From Herbiconiux sp. L3-i23 (GTDB lineage: Bacteria > Actinomycetota > Actinomycetes > Actinomycetales > Microbacteriaceae): a stretch of 64,000 nucleotides of DNA. This document shows positions 18,933-27,853 of the stretch, one piece after another. A model generated the notes under the pieces. That model saw only the letters and a program-made list of their open reading frames with translations, had not been told where the DNA came from and ran no database searches. Each line of letters starts with the position of its first letter. Within the stretch, counting starts at the first letter, position 1. The translations under genes were made by a program, and so were the position numbers. Location: assembly GCF_023734115.1 (NCBI RefSeq), contig NZ_AP025737.1, positions 1,054,001-1,118,000 on the forward strand, given 5' to 3'.

Positions 18933-18965
18933 GCGCGGCGCCCCTGAGCCTCAGGGGCGCCGCGC
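18933..18965 (+). terminator. Intra-operon hairpin between binding protein and permease genes
   Basis: A perfect 15-bp inverted repeat (GCGCGGCGCCCCTGA and its complement) with a 3-nt loop. It lies between gluB and gluC and is not followed by a T-run. Such hairpins usually stabilise the binding-protein mRNA or partly terminate, making the binding protein more abundant than the permeases. Confidence 0.8.
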
Positions 18966-18984
18966 CCACCGACGAGGAGAGACG

Positions 18985-19632
18985 ATGGGCGCCGTTTTCG
19001 GCAACCTCGACCTGTTCTGGCAGGGCTTCGGCAACACGCTGTTGATGCTCGGCGGAACGCTGCTGTTCGCGCTGCCGCTCGGCATCGTGGTCGCCGCGAT
19101 GCGCATCAGCCCGTTCGGCAGCCTGCGCGTCGCCGCGACGGTCTACACCGAGTGGCTGCGCAACACCCCGCTCACCCTCGTCTTCTTCTTCATGGTCTTC
19201 GTGATGCCGCGTCTCGGCGTGACGATCGACTTCATCCCCTCCGCGATCCTCGCCCTCACCCTCTACACGGCGCCGTTCTTCGCCGAGGCCATCCGGTCGG
19301 GCATCAACTCGGTGCCCGTCGGGCAGGCGGAGGCGGCGCGCAGCATCGGCCTCGGGTTCGGCCAGACGGTGTCGCTCGTAATTCTGCCTCAGGCCATCCG
19401 CAGCGTCATCCCGCCGCTGATCAACGTGACCATCGCGCTCACCAAGAACACCTCGGTGGCGACCGGGTTCTTCGTCTTCACGCTCGTCAGCGTGCTCACC
19501 CGCCTGATCCGCAACAACCCCGCGGACCTCGCGATGCTGTTCCTCGGCATCGCGTTCTGCTACCTCCTCATCACCATCCCGCTCGGTCAACTGGCCGACC
19601 GGCTCGAGAAGCGTCTGGTGGTCACCCGATGA
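18985..19632 (+). CDS. gluC: Glutamate-type ABC transporter permease 1
   Basis: A 215-residue polytopic protein of the His/Glu/Gln/Arg/opine permease family with about five membrane segments. The EAA-type coupling loop is GQAEAARSIGLGFGQTVSLVILPQAIRSVIPP. GAGGAGA stands 5 nt before the ATG. It overlaps the second permease gene by 4 nt. Confidence 0.93.
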   Translation: MGAVFGNLDLFWQGFGNTLLMLGGTLLFALPLGIVVAAMRISPFGSLRVAATVYTEWLRNTPLTLVFFFMVFVMPRLGVTIDFIPSAILALTLYTAPFFAEAIRSGINSVPVGQAEAARSIGLGFGQTVSLVILPQAIRSVIPPLINVTIALTKNTSVATGFFVFTLVSVLTRLIRNNPADLAMLFLGIAFCYLLITIPLGQLADRLEKRLVVTR

Positions 19633-20471
19633 GCTCGGTCCTGTACGACGCCCCCGGCCCGCGGACGAGACGGACTTCGCGGGTCATCTCGACCGTGATC
19701 GGCGCGATCCTCATCGTCGCCGTCGGCTACGTCCTGCTCACCCTCGGCGGCCAGGGGCTGTTCGACTACGAACGGTGGGACATCTTCAACGACCCGCTGG
19801 TGTGGCTCGACCTGCTCGGCGCGCTCGGCACGACGCTGCGGCTCGCGCTCATCTCGTCGGTGCTCGCCATCCTGCTCGGCATGGTCATCTCGCTGCTACG
19901 CATGGCGGACCACTCCGCCATCCGCATTCCCACCACGATCGTGCTCGAGTTCCTGCGCGGTCTGCCCGTGCTGCTCATGATGGTGTTCTTCTGGGCGGTG
20001 CTCGGCCTCGATCAGGAGATCGCGGTCATCATCGCGCTGAGCCTCTACAACGGTGCGATCATCGGCGAAGCGCTGCGTTCCGGACTCGTCGCACTACCGC
20101 GCGGTCAGCGCGAGTCCGGTCTCGCGATCGGCCTCGGCAGCCTGCAGACCCGGCTCGCGATCGAGTTCCCGCAGGCCTTCCGCAACATGCTGCCGATCAT
20201 CGTCGCTCAGCTGGTCGTGCTGCTGAAGGACACCTCGCTCGCGTACGTGCTCGGCGGCGTCATCGAGCTGATCCGTCGCGGTCGCCTCACCGCCGAATTC
20301 TTCGGAGCCTCGCAGTACTCCTTCTCGATCTTCGTCGTCGTCGGCGCCATGTACCTCGCCGTCAACCTCACGGTGTCGGCGATCGCCCGCCGCCTCGCGA
20401 AGCGGCGCGGCTACAGGGAGGACCCGGTGACCGCGAACACGGACCAGTCCTTGCAGGCGCCGTCGATCTGA
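19629..20471 (+). CDS. gluD: Glutamate-type ABC transporter permease 2
   Basis: A 280-residue partner permease with an N-terminal membrane segment, a periplasmic-side loop and a His/Glu permease core. Its coupling loop is GQRESGLAIGLGSLQTRLAIEFPQAFRNMLP. The ATG at 19629 overlaps the gluC stop. The C-terminal 35 residues are hydrophilic. Confidence 0.93.
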   Translation: MSSVLYDAPGPRTRRTSRVISTVIGAILIVAVGYVLLTLGGQGLFDYERWDIFNDPLVWLDLLGALGTTLRLALISSVLAILLGMVISLLRMADHSAIRIPTTIVLEFLRGLPVLLMMVFFWAVLGLDQEIAVIIALSLYNGAIIGEALRSGLVALPRGQRESGLAIGLGSLQTRLAIEFPQAFRNMLPIIVAQLVVLLKDTSLAYVLGGVIELIRRGRLTAEFFGASQYSFSIFVVVGAMYLAVNLTVSAIARRLAKRRGYREDPVTANTDQSLQAPSI

Positions 20472-20504
20472 CCGCCGTCCGCTCGGTAGCCGTCTGAGCC
20501 GCGG

Positions 20505-20636
20505 CTAGCGGCGACGGCCGCGGCGCCGCTCCTCCGGCAGAGGCTTCAGGCGGAGCGTCTCCCTCACCTTCTTGTTGCGCAGCACCTGCCGCGCGACCGG
20601 GATGAGAAACGGCAGGAAACGGATCAGACGGAGCAT
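20505..20636 (-). CDS. Small basic protein, 43 aa
   Basis: Reads MLRLIRFLPFLIPVARQVLR, then a Lys/Arg-rich tail ending [15 protein letters not shown] precedes the ATG by 5 nt, a better Shine-Dalgarno than most genes here. The first half could form an amphipathic or membrane-associated helix; the tail may bind nucleic acid. I do not recognise the family. The frame extends upstream to 20717 but that part looks non-coding. Confidence 0.65.
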   Translation of the reverse strand: MLRLIRFLPFLIPVARQVLRNKKVRETLRLKPLPEERRRGRRR

Positions 20637-20758
20637 GGTGCCTTCCTTCGGCCGCGGGCGCGGAGTCCGACGATCCTGACCCACGCCACCTGAGGCTCCG
20701 CCCGGTTCCGGCTCCACGGCGCCGATCCTCCGCCCGATTCACAGCCCACGCTCGTCGG

Positions 20759-20764
20759 TAGACT
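20759..20764 (+). promoter_or_regulatory. -10 element of pheS
   Basis: TAGACT ends 8 nt before the pheS GTG, without a Shine-Dalgarno. No Phe-rich leader peptide is present upstream. Confidence 0.5.
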
Positions 20765-20772
20765 TGCCAACC

Positions 20773-21813
20773 GTGTCAGAAGCCTCCCCGATCACCGAGT
20801 CCGCGGTCGGCGACGCGGTCGACGCGGCGCTCGCCGCCGCCGCAGCCGCCACCTCGCTCGCAGAACTCAAGGCCGCCCGCTCCGCGCACGCCGGCGAGGC
20901 CTCCGCGCTCGCCAAGCTGAACGCGAAGATGCGCGAGGTCCCCTCCGATCAGAAGGCCGCCGCCGGCAAGCTCGTCGGCCAGGCCCGAGGGCGGGTCAAC
21001 GGCGCGTTCGCCTCGCGCGAGGGCGAGCTCGAGGCGGCTGAGACCGCTGCTCGCCTCGCGGCCGAGACCGTCGACGTCACGGCGGCCTCGAGCACCTGGC
21101 GCTCGGGTGCGCGACACCCCCTCACCCTGCTGCAGGAGGAGGTCAGCGACATCTTCGTCGGCATGGGATGGGAGATCGCGGAGGGCCCCGAACTCGAGCA
21201 CGAGTGGTTCAACTTCGACGCCCTCAACTTCGACGAGGACCACCCCGCCCGCGCGATGCAGGACACCTTCTTCATCGACCCGCCTGAGCGGCACCTCGTG
21301 CTGCGCACCCACACCTCGCCGGTGCAGGTGCGCTCGCTGCTCGAGCGCGACCTGCCCGTCTACGTGCTCTGCCCCGGCCGGGTCTACCGCACCGACGAGT
21401 TCGATGCCACGCACCTGCCCGTCTTCTCGCAATTCGAAGGACTCGCGATCGACAAGGGCCTCACCATGGGGCACCTGCGCGGCACCCTCGAGCACTTCGC
21501 CCGCATCATGTTCGGCGACGAGGCGCGCATCCGCCTGCGCCCCAACTACTTCCCCTTCACCGAGCCCTCCGCCGAGATGGACGTGTGGCAGCCGGGCGCC
21601 AAGGGCGGGCCGCGCTGGGTCGAATGGGGCGGCTGCGGCATGGTCAACTCGAACGTGCTGCGCGCCGCGGGCATCGACCCCGACGAGTACCAGGGCTTCG
21701 CGTTCGGCATGGGCATCGAACGCACCCTTCAATTCCGCAACGGCCTGAACGACATGCGCGACATGGCCGAAGGCGACATCCGTTTCAGCGAGCAGTTCGG
21801 GCAGGTCCTCTAA
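20773..21813 (+). CDS. pheS: Phenylalanine--tRNA ligase alpha subunit
   Basis: Catalytic class II subunit of the (alpha beta)2 synthetase. A coiled-coil arm (residues 1-100) precedes class II motifs: motif 1 HPLTLLQEEVSDIFVGMGW, motif 2 LRTHTSPVQVRSLL and motif 3 GFAFGMGIERTLQFRNG. The GTG at 20773 gives 346 aa; a TTG at 20764 lies in the same frame but inside the -10 element. pheT begins 2 nt after the stop. Confidence 0.97.
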   Translation: MSEASPITESAVGDAVDAALAAAAAATSLAELKAARSAHAGEASALAKLNAKMREVPSDQKAAAGKLVGQARGRVNGAFASREGELEAAETAARLAAETVDVTAASSTWRSGARHPLTLLQEEVSDIFVGMGWEIAEGPELEHEWFNFDALNFDEDHPARAMQDTFFIDPPERHLVLRTHTSPVQVRSLLERDLPVYVLCPGRVYRTDEFDATHLPVFSQFEGLAIDKGLTMGHLRGTLEHFARIMFGDEARIRLRPNYFPFTEPSAEMDVWQPGAKGGPRWVEWGGCGMVNSNVLRAAGIDPDEYQGFAFGMGIERTLQFRNGLNDMRDMAEGDIRFSEQFGQVL

Positions 21814-21815
21814 CA

Positions 21816-24347
21816 ATGCGCATCCCACTCAGCTGGTTGGCCGAGTACGTCGACCTCCCGGAGGGCACGACGATCGCCGACGTGCACGCCGCCCTCGTCA
21901 AGGTCGGCCTCGAGGAGGAGGACGAGCACGGCTTCGACGTGACCGGTCCGGTCGTCGTCGGCGAGGTGCTCGAATTCACGCCCGAGCCGCAGAGCAACGG
22001 CAAGACGATCCGGTGGTGCCGGGTGCGGGTCGCCCCCGACGGTGAGACCGCGGCCGACGGCGGCGCCGACGTGCGCGGCATCGTCTGCGGCGCGTCCAAC
22101 TTCGAGGTCGGCGACAAGGTCGTGGTGACCCTGCCGGGCTCGGTCCTGCCGGGTCCGTTCCCGATCGCCGCCCGCAAGACCTACGGCCACGTCTCCGACG
22201 GCATGATCGCCTCGACCAAGGAATTGGGGCTCGGCGACGACCACGACGGCATCCTGCGTCTCGTGACCCTGGGTCTCGACCCCGAGCCGGGCACCGACGC
22301 GATCGCGCTGCTCGGACTCGACGACACCGCCGTCGAAGTCAACGTGACGCCCGACCGCGGCTACGCGTTCTCCATCCGCGGCATCGCGCGCGAATACTCG
22401 CACTCGACCGGCGCGGTCTTCCGCGACCCCGCGGCGCTGCCCGCCCCGATCCCCGCCGGCGGCTTCAGCGTCACGATCGACGACCAGGCGCCGATCCGCG
22501 GCAACATCGGCGCCAGCGCCTTCGTCACCCGCGTGGTGCGCGGCATCGACGCCACGCGTCCGACCCCGCCGTGGATGGTCGCGCGCCTCCGCCTCGCCGG
22601 GGTCCGCTCCATCTCGCTGCCGGTCGACGTCACCAACTACGTGATGTTCGAGCTCGGCCAGCCGATCCACGCCTACGACCTCGAGAAGCTCACCGACGGC
22701 ATCACCGTGCGTCGGGCCGCGAAGGGCGAGACCCTCGTCACGCTCGACGACCAGACCCGCACCCTCGACCCCGAGGACCTGCTGATCACCGACGGATCGG
22801 GCCCCATCGGGCTCGCCGGCGTGATGGGCGGCGCGAGCACCGAGGTGGGCGCGTCCACTCGCGACGTGCTCATCGAGGCCGCGAACTTCGATCCCGTCTC
22901 GATCGCCCGCACCGCCCGCCGGCACAAGCTGCCGAGCGAGGCGTCCAAGCGCTTCGAGCGCGGCGTCGACCCCGCTGTCGCCGAGGCCGCCGCCGCGCGC
23001 GTGGTCCAGCTGCTCGTCGATCTCGCCGGCGGAACCGTCGACAATCTCGGCTCGACCCACACCACCGCGGTCGAGCGCACCCCGATCGAACTGCCCGAGG
23101 GCTACGTCGCCGCGCTCATCGGCGTCGACTACGCGCCCTCCGAGGTGCTCGCGGCGCTCACCGCGCTGGGAGCGCAGGTGCAGGCGGTCGCCACCGGGCT
23201 GCTCGTCACCCCTCCGAGCTGGCGACCCGACCTCACCGACAAGGCGACCCTCGCCGAAGAGGTGGCGCGGCTCGCGGGCTACGACCGCATCCCATCGATC
23301 CTCCCGGTAGCGCCTCCCGGGCGCGGACTCACCCGCAGCCAGAAGCTCCGGCGCGCGGTGGCTCGCGCGCTGGCGGCGGCCGGGGGAGTCGAGGTGCTGC
23401 CCTTCCCGTTCCTCGCCAAGGAGCAGAACGATCTCTTCGGCGCCCCGATCGCGGGAGACGTCGCCGCGGTGAAGCTCGCCAACGCACTCGACGCGTCGGC
23501 GCCCTACCTGCGCACATCGCTGCTGCCCGGGCTCCTCGAGGTGGCCAAGCGCAACCGTTCGCGCGGGCAGGTCGACCTCGATCTCTTCGAAGTCGGCCAG
23601 GTGTTCCGGCCCGAACCCGGTGTCACGTACGGCACCGACTACGTGCCGCCGATCGCCGCGCTGCCGAGCACCGAGACGCTCGTGGACCTGAACGCGAGCC
23701 TCCCGCCGCAGCCGCGCCACGCGGCGGTGCTGCGCACCGGGGAGAAGGTCGCGAAGCAGCCGGGTCAGGACGCCGTCGCCTACGACTGGCGCGACGCGAT
23801 CACCGGCGCCCAGCAGATCGCCGCGGCCGTGCGCGTGCCCCTCCGGATCGTGCAGGGTTCGCACCAGGCCTTCCACCCGGGCCGCACCGCCGAACTCGTC
23901 GTCGACACCGACGAGGGCGTCGTCTCCGTCGGCTTCGCCGGAGAGCTGCTGCCGTCCATCGCGCAGGAGGCTGACCTCGGCGCCGTCGTCGCCGTCACCG
24001 AGGTCGACCTCGACCTGCTCATCCGCCTCGCCGACCCCGACGCGCACGCGGCGCTCATCGCGGGCGTACCGGCGGCGACGCAGGACCTGTCGTTGGTGGT
24101 CGACGCGTCGGTGCCGGCGGGCGACGTGCTCGCGGCGGTGGCAGAGGGAGCGGGATCGCTCCTCGAGCGGATCGCGCTGGTCGACGACTACCGCGGCACC
24201 GGTCTCGAGCCGGGCACCAAGTCGCTGACCTTCGCGCTGCGTTTCCGCGCTCCCGACCGCACCCTGACCGCGGCGGAGGCGACCGAGGCGAAGCTCGCGG
24301 GCGTCGCCGTGGCCGCGGAGCGCACGGGCGCCGCGCTCCGCGAGTAG
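21816..24347 (+). CDS. pheT: Phenylalanine--tRNA ligase beta subunit
   Basis: An 843-residue subunit that recognises tRNA-Phe and edits mischarged tyrosine. The order is a starting segment RIPLSWLAEYVDLPEG, an EMAP-type tRNA-binding domain (about 40-150), B3/B4 editing (about 210-380), B5 (about 400-475), a catalytic-like core and a C-terminal ferredoxin-fold anticodon-binding domain. The ATG at 21816 is chosen because it starts exactly at the conserved N terminus. Confidence 0.97.
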   Translation: MRIPLSWLAEYVDLPEGTTIADVHAALVKVGLEEEDEHGFDVTGPVVVGEVLEFTPEPQSNGKTIRWCRVRVAPDGETAADGGADVRGIVCGASNFEVGDKVVVTLPGSVLPGPFPIAARKTYGHVSDGMIASTKELGLGDDHDGILRLVTLGLDPEPGTDAIALLGLDDTAVEVNVTPDRGYAFSIRGIAREYSHSTGAVFRDPAALPAPIPAGGFSVTIDDQAPIRGNIGASAFVTRVVRGIDATRPTPPWMVARLRLAGVRSISLPVDVTNYVMFELGQPIHAYDLEKLTDGITVRRAAKGETLVTLDDQTRTLDPEDLLITDGSGPIGLAGVMGGASTEVGASTRDVLIEAANFDPVSIARTARRHKLPSEASKRFERGVDPAVAEAAAARVVQLLVDLAGGTVDNLGSTHTTAVERTPIELPEGYVAALIGVDYAPSEVLAALTALGAQVQAVATGLLVTPPSWRPDLTDKATLAEEVARLAGYDRIPSILPVAPPGRGLTRSQKLRRAVARALAAAGGVEVLPFPFLAKEQNDLFGAPIAGDVAAVKLANALDASAPYLRTSLLPGLLEVAKRNRSRGQVDLDLFEVGQVFRPEPGVTYGTDYVPPIAALPSTETLVDLNASLPPQPRHAAVLRTGEKVAKQPGQDAVAYDWRDAITGAQQIAAAVRVPLRIVQGSHQAFHPGRTAELVVDTDEGVVSVGFAGELLPSIAQEADLGAVVAVTEVDLDLLIRLADPDAHAALIAGVPAATQDLSLVVDASVPAGDVLAAVAEGAGSLLERIALVDDYRGTGLEPGTKSLTFALRFRAPDRTLTAAEATEAKLAGVAVAAERTGAALRE

Positions 24348-24367
24348 CCCGGCCCTCCGCCACTGGA

Positions 24368-24493
24368 GGTACACGGATCAGGAGTTCGTGCACGGATCAG
24401 GACGATCGGCCGGATCGGTCCTGATCCGTGTGCGAGTCGCCCGATTTCGGGCCGCATCTCCTGATCCGCGCACATTCTCCTGATCCGTGTACC
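24368..24493. repeat. Nested inverted repeats built from a 13-bp motif
   Basis: The core CACGGATCAGGA occurs twice forward (24372, 24391) and three times inverted (ending 24430, 24473 with one change, and 24489). The outermost copies form a perfect 17-bp inverted repeat, 24368-24384 with 24477-24493. Copies two and three form an inner hairpin at 24391-24430 with one bulge. It fills the pheT-arg gap. The arrangement resembles REP/BIME elements rather than CRISPR. Confidence 0.7.
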
Positions 24494-24526
24494 CGGGGCT
24501 GGTACGGGCAGTTGCTGGGAGTGCGC

Positions 24527-24532
24527 TAGGGT
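24527..24532 (+). promoter_or_regulatory. -10 element of the arginine leader peptide
   Basis: TAGGGT ends 8 nt before the ATG at 24541. This puts the transcription start at or next to the leader peptide start codon. No clear -35. Confidence 0.5.
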
Positions 24533-24540
24533 TGCGGGCT

Positions 24541-24603
24541 ATGGGTGTCCGTCGGATCGAGATCGCGCGTCGTCGCGACCGCCGACGCGCGCGCCGAAGC
24601 TAG
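24541..24603 (+). CDS. Putative arginine leader peptide (20 aa) of the arg operon
   Basis: An ATG-initiated frame [20 protein letters not shown] ends at TAG. Ten of twenty residues are arginine, in clusters RR, RRR, RRR and RR. It lies 88 nt before argC on the same strand, behind its own -10 hexamer. The composition is what an amino-acid attenuator needs: ribosomes would stall when charged tRNA-Arg is scarce. The GC-rich sequence favours Arg codons by chance, but the start, stop and position all fit. No database comparison was possible. Confidence 0.6.
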   Translation: MGVRRIEIARRRDRRRARRS

Positions 24604-24651
24604 GCGACGTCCTTCCTCGACCGGTCAGCCGGATCGTCAGCGGGCGTCGCC
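24603..24651 (+). promoter_or_regulatory. Candidate attenuator structure before argC
   Basis: GGCGACG (24603-24609, beginning in the leader stop codon) pairs with CGTCGCC (24645-24651), enclosing a hairpin at 24618-24636 with loop TCAG. Bases 24604-24609 can instead pair with CGTCGC at 24571-24576, which are Arg codons 11-12 of the leader peptide. The two pairings exclude each other. A GTTTC follows the structure. Whether it terminates transcription is not resolved. Confidence 0.45.
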
Positions 24652-24678
24652 GTTTCAGGCCACGTCCATCCCTGTCGC

Positions 24679-24684
24679 TAAGGT
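24679..24684 (+). promoter_or_regulatory. Candidate second promoter, -10 of argC
   Basis: TAAGGT ends 7 nt before the argC ATG with no Shine-Dalgarno. If active, it would give leaderless argC mRNA that bypasses the leader peptide. Confidence 0.4.
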
Positions 24685-24691
24685 TGAATCC

Positions 24692-25738
24692 ATGCCTTTG
24701 TCCGTTGCCGTAGCCGGAGCATCCGGCTACGCGGGCGGTGAGCTCCTGCGGTTGCTCGCGGGTCACCCGGAGTTCGAGATCCGCACCGTCACGGCCCATT
24801 CGAACGCCGGGCAGAAGCTCGGCGCCGTGCAGCCCCACCTGCGCTCGCTCGCATCGCTCGACCTCGTCGACACGACGCCCGAGACCCTCGCCGGCCACGA
24901 CGTCGTGTTCCTCGCCCTCCCGCACGGCGCATCGGGCGCCATCACGGAGCAGCTCGGCGACGAGGCGCTCGTCGTCGACTGCGGCGCCGACCACCGGCTC
25001 GCGTCCGAGGCCGACTGGGCGGCCTTCTACGGCGGCGACTTCTTCGGCGCATGGGCGTACGGCGTCCCCGAACTGCCGATCGGCGGCGCCCGGAAGCAGC
25101 GCGAGCTGCTCGTGGGCGCACGGCGCATCGCGGCCCCCGGCTGCAACGCGAGCACCGTCGCCCTCTCGCTCGCGCCCGGTATCGCCGCCGGTGTGATCCT
25201 TCCCACCGACATCGTCTCGGTGCTCGCCGTCGGGCCCTCCGGCGCGGGCAAGGCGCTGAAGACCAACCTCCTCGCCGCCGAGATCCTCGGCAGCGCGAAC
25301 CCGTACGCGGTCGGCGGCACCCACCGCCACATCCCCGAGATCCAGCAGGCACTGCGGTGGGCGGGCGCAGCCGAGCCGACGATCTCCTTCACTCCTGTGA
25401 TCGTGCCGATGTCACGCGGCATCCTCGCCACCTCGACCGCGGTCCTCGCCCCTGGCGTCACCGCCGCAGAGGTCAGGGCCGCGTGGGAGGCGGCCTACGC
25501 GGGCGAGCCCTTCGTCGAGCTGCTGCCCGAGGGCCACTTCCCACGCACCGCCGACGTGCTGGGCGCCAACACCGCGCTTCTCGGACTCGCCGTCGACGAA
25601 GCGGCCGGCCGGGTCGTCGTGCTCGCCGCCGTCGACAACCTCGTCAAGGGCACCGCCGGTGCCGCCATCCAGTCCGCGAACATCGCGCTCGGACTCCCCG
25701 AGCGCGCCGGACTCGCAACGAACGGAGTGGCTCCGTGA
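24692..25738 (+). CDS. argC: N-acetyl-gamma-glutamyl-phosphate reductase ArgC
   Basis: NADPH-dependent reduction of N-acetylglutamyl phosphate. The dinucleotide-binding motif is [15 protein letters not shown] at the N terminus; the catalytic cysteine is in [23 protein letters not shown] and [17 protein letters not shown] complete the pattern. The ATG at 24692 gives 348 aa. The stop overlaps the argJ GTG by 4 nt. Confidence 0.97.
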   Translation: MPLSVAVAGASGYAGGELLRLLAGHPEFEIRTVTAHSNAGQKLGAVQPHLRSLASLDLVDTTPETLAGHDVVFLALPHGASGAITEQLGDEALVVDCGADHRLASEADWAAFYGGDFFGAWAYGVPELPIGGARKQRELLVGARRIAAPGCNASTVALSLAPGIAAGVILPTDIVSVLAVGPSGAGKALKTNLLAAEILGSANPYAVGGTHRHIPEIQQALRWAGAAEPTISFTPVIVPMSRGILATSTAVLAPGVTAAEVRAAWEAAYAGEPFVELLPEGHFPRTADVLGANTALLGLAVDEAAGRVVVLAAVDNLVKGTAGAAIQSANIALGLPERAGLATNGVAP

Positions 25739-26892
25739 GCGTGACCGTCCCCGCAGGTTTCGAGGCGGCGGGCGTCGCGGCCGGCTTGCGGTCGGGCGAC
25801 GGCCCCGACGTCGCCCTCGTCGTCAACCGAGGTCCCCTGAACCACGCTGCCGCCGTCTTCACCAGCAACCGGTCCAAGGCGAATCCGGTGATCTGGAGCC
25901 AGCAGGTCATCGCCGACGGCACGGCCGCGGCCGTCGTCCTCAACGCGGGCGGCGCGAACTGCTTCACCGGCGCGTTCGGCTTCCAGACCACCCATCAGAG
26001 CGCCGAAGCCGTCGCAGCCGAGCTCGGCGTCAGCGCCGGTGACGTCCTCGTCTGCTCCACCGGCCTCATCGGCGTCGGGGGAGAGGAGTTCCGCGCGGGC
26101 GTGCTGAAGGGCATCGCTCTCGCCGCGCCCGCCCTGTCCGCCGAGGGCGGCGACGACGCGGCGAACGCGATCCTCACCACCGACACCCACTCGAAGACCG
26201 CCGTCGTCCACGGCGACGGATGGAGCATCGGCGGCATGGCGAAGGGCGCAGGCATGCTCGCCCCCGGACTCGCCACCATGCTGGTCGTGCTCACGACCGA
26301 CGCCGTGCTCGACTCCCCGCAGCTCGATCGGGCGCTCCGCGCCGCGACCCGGGTCAGCTTCGACCGGCTCGACTCCGACGGCGCGATGTCGACGAATGAC
26401 ACCGTGACGCTGCTCGCGAGCGGCGCCTCCGGCGTCGACGCCGACGAGTCCGCCTTCACCACCGCGCTGATCGCCCTCTGCGCCGACCTGGCGAAGCAGC
26501 TGCAGGGCGACGCCGAGGGGGCGAGCCACGACATCGACATCCAGGTGATCGGTGCCGCGAGCGAGGACGACGCCGTCACGGTCGGCCGTGCCGTCGCGCG
26601 CAACAACCTCTTCAAGGCGGCGATCTTCGGCAACGACCCCAACTGGGGCCGCGTGCTCGCCGCGATCGGCACCACCGATGCCGCGTTCGACCCGTACGAC
26701 GTCGACGTCAGCATGAACGGAGTGCGGGTCTGCAGCGGCGGCGGCCCCGACCGGCCGCGCGAAGACGTCGACCTGACCGGCCGCGCCACCCACGTGCTCA
26801 TCGACCTGCGCACCGGCGATGCCGAGGCGACCATGTACACCAACGACCTCACGCACGACTACGTGCATGAGAACAGCGCGTACTCGAGCTGA
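25735..26892 (+). CDS. argJ: Glutamate N-acetyltransferase ArgJ
   Basis: Moves acetyl from N-acetylornithine to glutamate, closing the acetyl cycle; many bacterial ArgJ also use acetyl-CoA. The precursor cleaves itself before the threonine in [10 protein letters not shown], giving alpha and beta chains. [14 protein letters not shown] and [15 protein letters not shown] are present. The GTG at 25735 overlaps argC and gives 385 aa. Confidence 0.96.
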   Translation: MSVTVPAGFEAAGVAAGLRSGDGPDVALVVNRGPLNHAAAVFTSNRSKANPVIWSQQVIADGTAAAVVLNAGGANCFTGAFGFQTTHQSAEAVAAELGVSAGDVLVCSTGLIGVGGEEFRAGVLKGIALAAPALSAEGGDDAANAILTTDTHSKTAVVHGDGWSIGGMAKGAGMLAPGLATMLVVLTTDAVLDSPQLDRALRAATRVSFDRLDSDGAMSTNDTVTLLASGASGVDADESAFTTALIALCADLAKQLQGDAEGASHDIDIQVIGAASEDDAVTVGRAVARNNLFKAAIFGNDPNWGRVLAAIGTTDAAFDPYDVDVSMNGVRVCSGGGPDRPREDVDLTGRATHVLIDLRTGDAEATMYTNDLTHDYVHENSAYSS

Positions 26893-26896
26893 ACCG

Positions 26897-27853
26897 ATGA
26901 CCGACACCTCGTCCACCGACGCCGCTCCGACGGACGCCGGGAGCCCCCGCGCCGCCGCGCTGCCCGTCCAGACGACCACCCGTGACGAGGCCGCGGTGAA
27001 GGCCGCGACCCTCATCGAGTCGCTGCCCTGGCTGCAGCGCTTCGCCGGGCAGATCATCGTCGTGAAGTACGGCGGCAACGCCATGGGCGACGAGGACACC
27101 CTCCGCGCCTTCGCCGAAGACATCGTCTACCTGCGCTACGCCGGCATCAGGCCGGTCGTCGTGCACGGCGGCGGCCCCCAGATCTCCGCGATGCTCGATC
27201 GGCTCGGCATCGAGAGCGAGTTCCGCGGCGGCTACCGGGTCACGACCCCCGCGGTCATGGAGGTCGTGCGCATGGTGCTCACCGGACAGGTGAGCCGCGA
27301 CATCGTCGGCCTCATCAACGAGCACGGACCGCTCGCCGCGGCCGTCTCCGGCGAGGACGCGGGCCTGTTCTCGGGTCGCCGTCGCACCGCGATGGTCGAC
27401 GGGGTCGAGGTCGACCTCGGACAGGTCGGCGACGTCATCGCCGTCGACCCGGCGGCGGTGCTCGCTCAGCTCGACGCCGGACGCATCCCCGTCGTCTCGT
27501 CGATCGCGCCGGACATCGATGCCTCGGGTCAGAGCCTCAACGTCAACGCCGATTCGGCGGCCGCGTCGCTCGCTGTCGCTCTCGGTGCCGCGAAGCTCGT
27601 CATCCTCACCAATGTGGCCGGTCTCTACAGCGACTGGCCGAACACGGACTCGTTGGTCTCCCAGATCACCGCGGCCGAGCTCGCGGCGCTGCTGCCCGGG
27701 CTCGACTCGGGGATGATCCCCAAGATGACCGCGTGCCTCGCCGCGGTCGAGGGCGGGGTCGAGAAGGCCGCGGTCATCGACGGGCGCATCCCGCACTCGA
27801 TCCTGCTCGAGATCTTCACGGGCAGCGGAATCGGAACGGAGGTCGTGGCATGA
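26897..27853 (+). CDS. argB: Acetylglutamate kinase ArgB
   Basis: Phosphorylates N-acetylglutamate. Kinase blocks are [31 protein letters not shown] and [18 protein letters not shown]; the C-terminal [20 protein letters not shown] is typical. An N-terminal extension of about 40 residues, low in complexity, precedes the kinase core; arginine-sensitive forms often have an N-terminal helix, so feedback inhibition is plausible. Length 318 aa. It overlaps argD by ATGA. Confidence 0.97.
   Translation: MTDTSSTDAAPTDAGSPRAAALPVQTTTRDEAAVKAATLIESLPWLQRFAGQIIVVKYGGNAMGDEDTLRAFAEDIVYLRYAGIRPVVVHGGGPQISAMLDRLGIESEFRGGYRVTTPAVMEVVRMVLTGQVSRDIVGLINEHGPLAAAVSGEDAGLFSGRRRTAMVDGVEVDLGQVGDVIAVDPAAVLAQLDAGRIPVVSSIAPDIDASGQSLNVNADSAAASLAVALGAAKLVILTNVAGLYSDWPNTDSLVSQITAAELAALLPGLDSGMIPKMTACLAAVEGGVEKAAVIDGRIPHSILLEIFTGSGIGTEVVA

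Noticed and set aside
21810-24374. 854-codon open frame on the minus strand
   Set aside because: Antisense shadow of pheT; Arg/Gly/Asp-rich translation without motifs.
24368-24493. CRISPR array
   Set aside because: Copies are in both orientations with unequal, hairpin-forming gaps and no cas genes.
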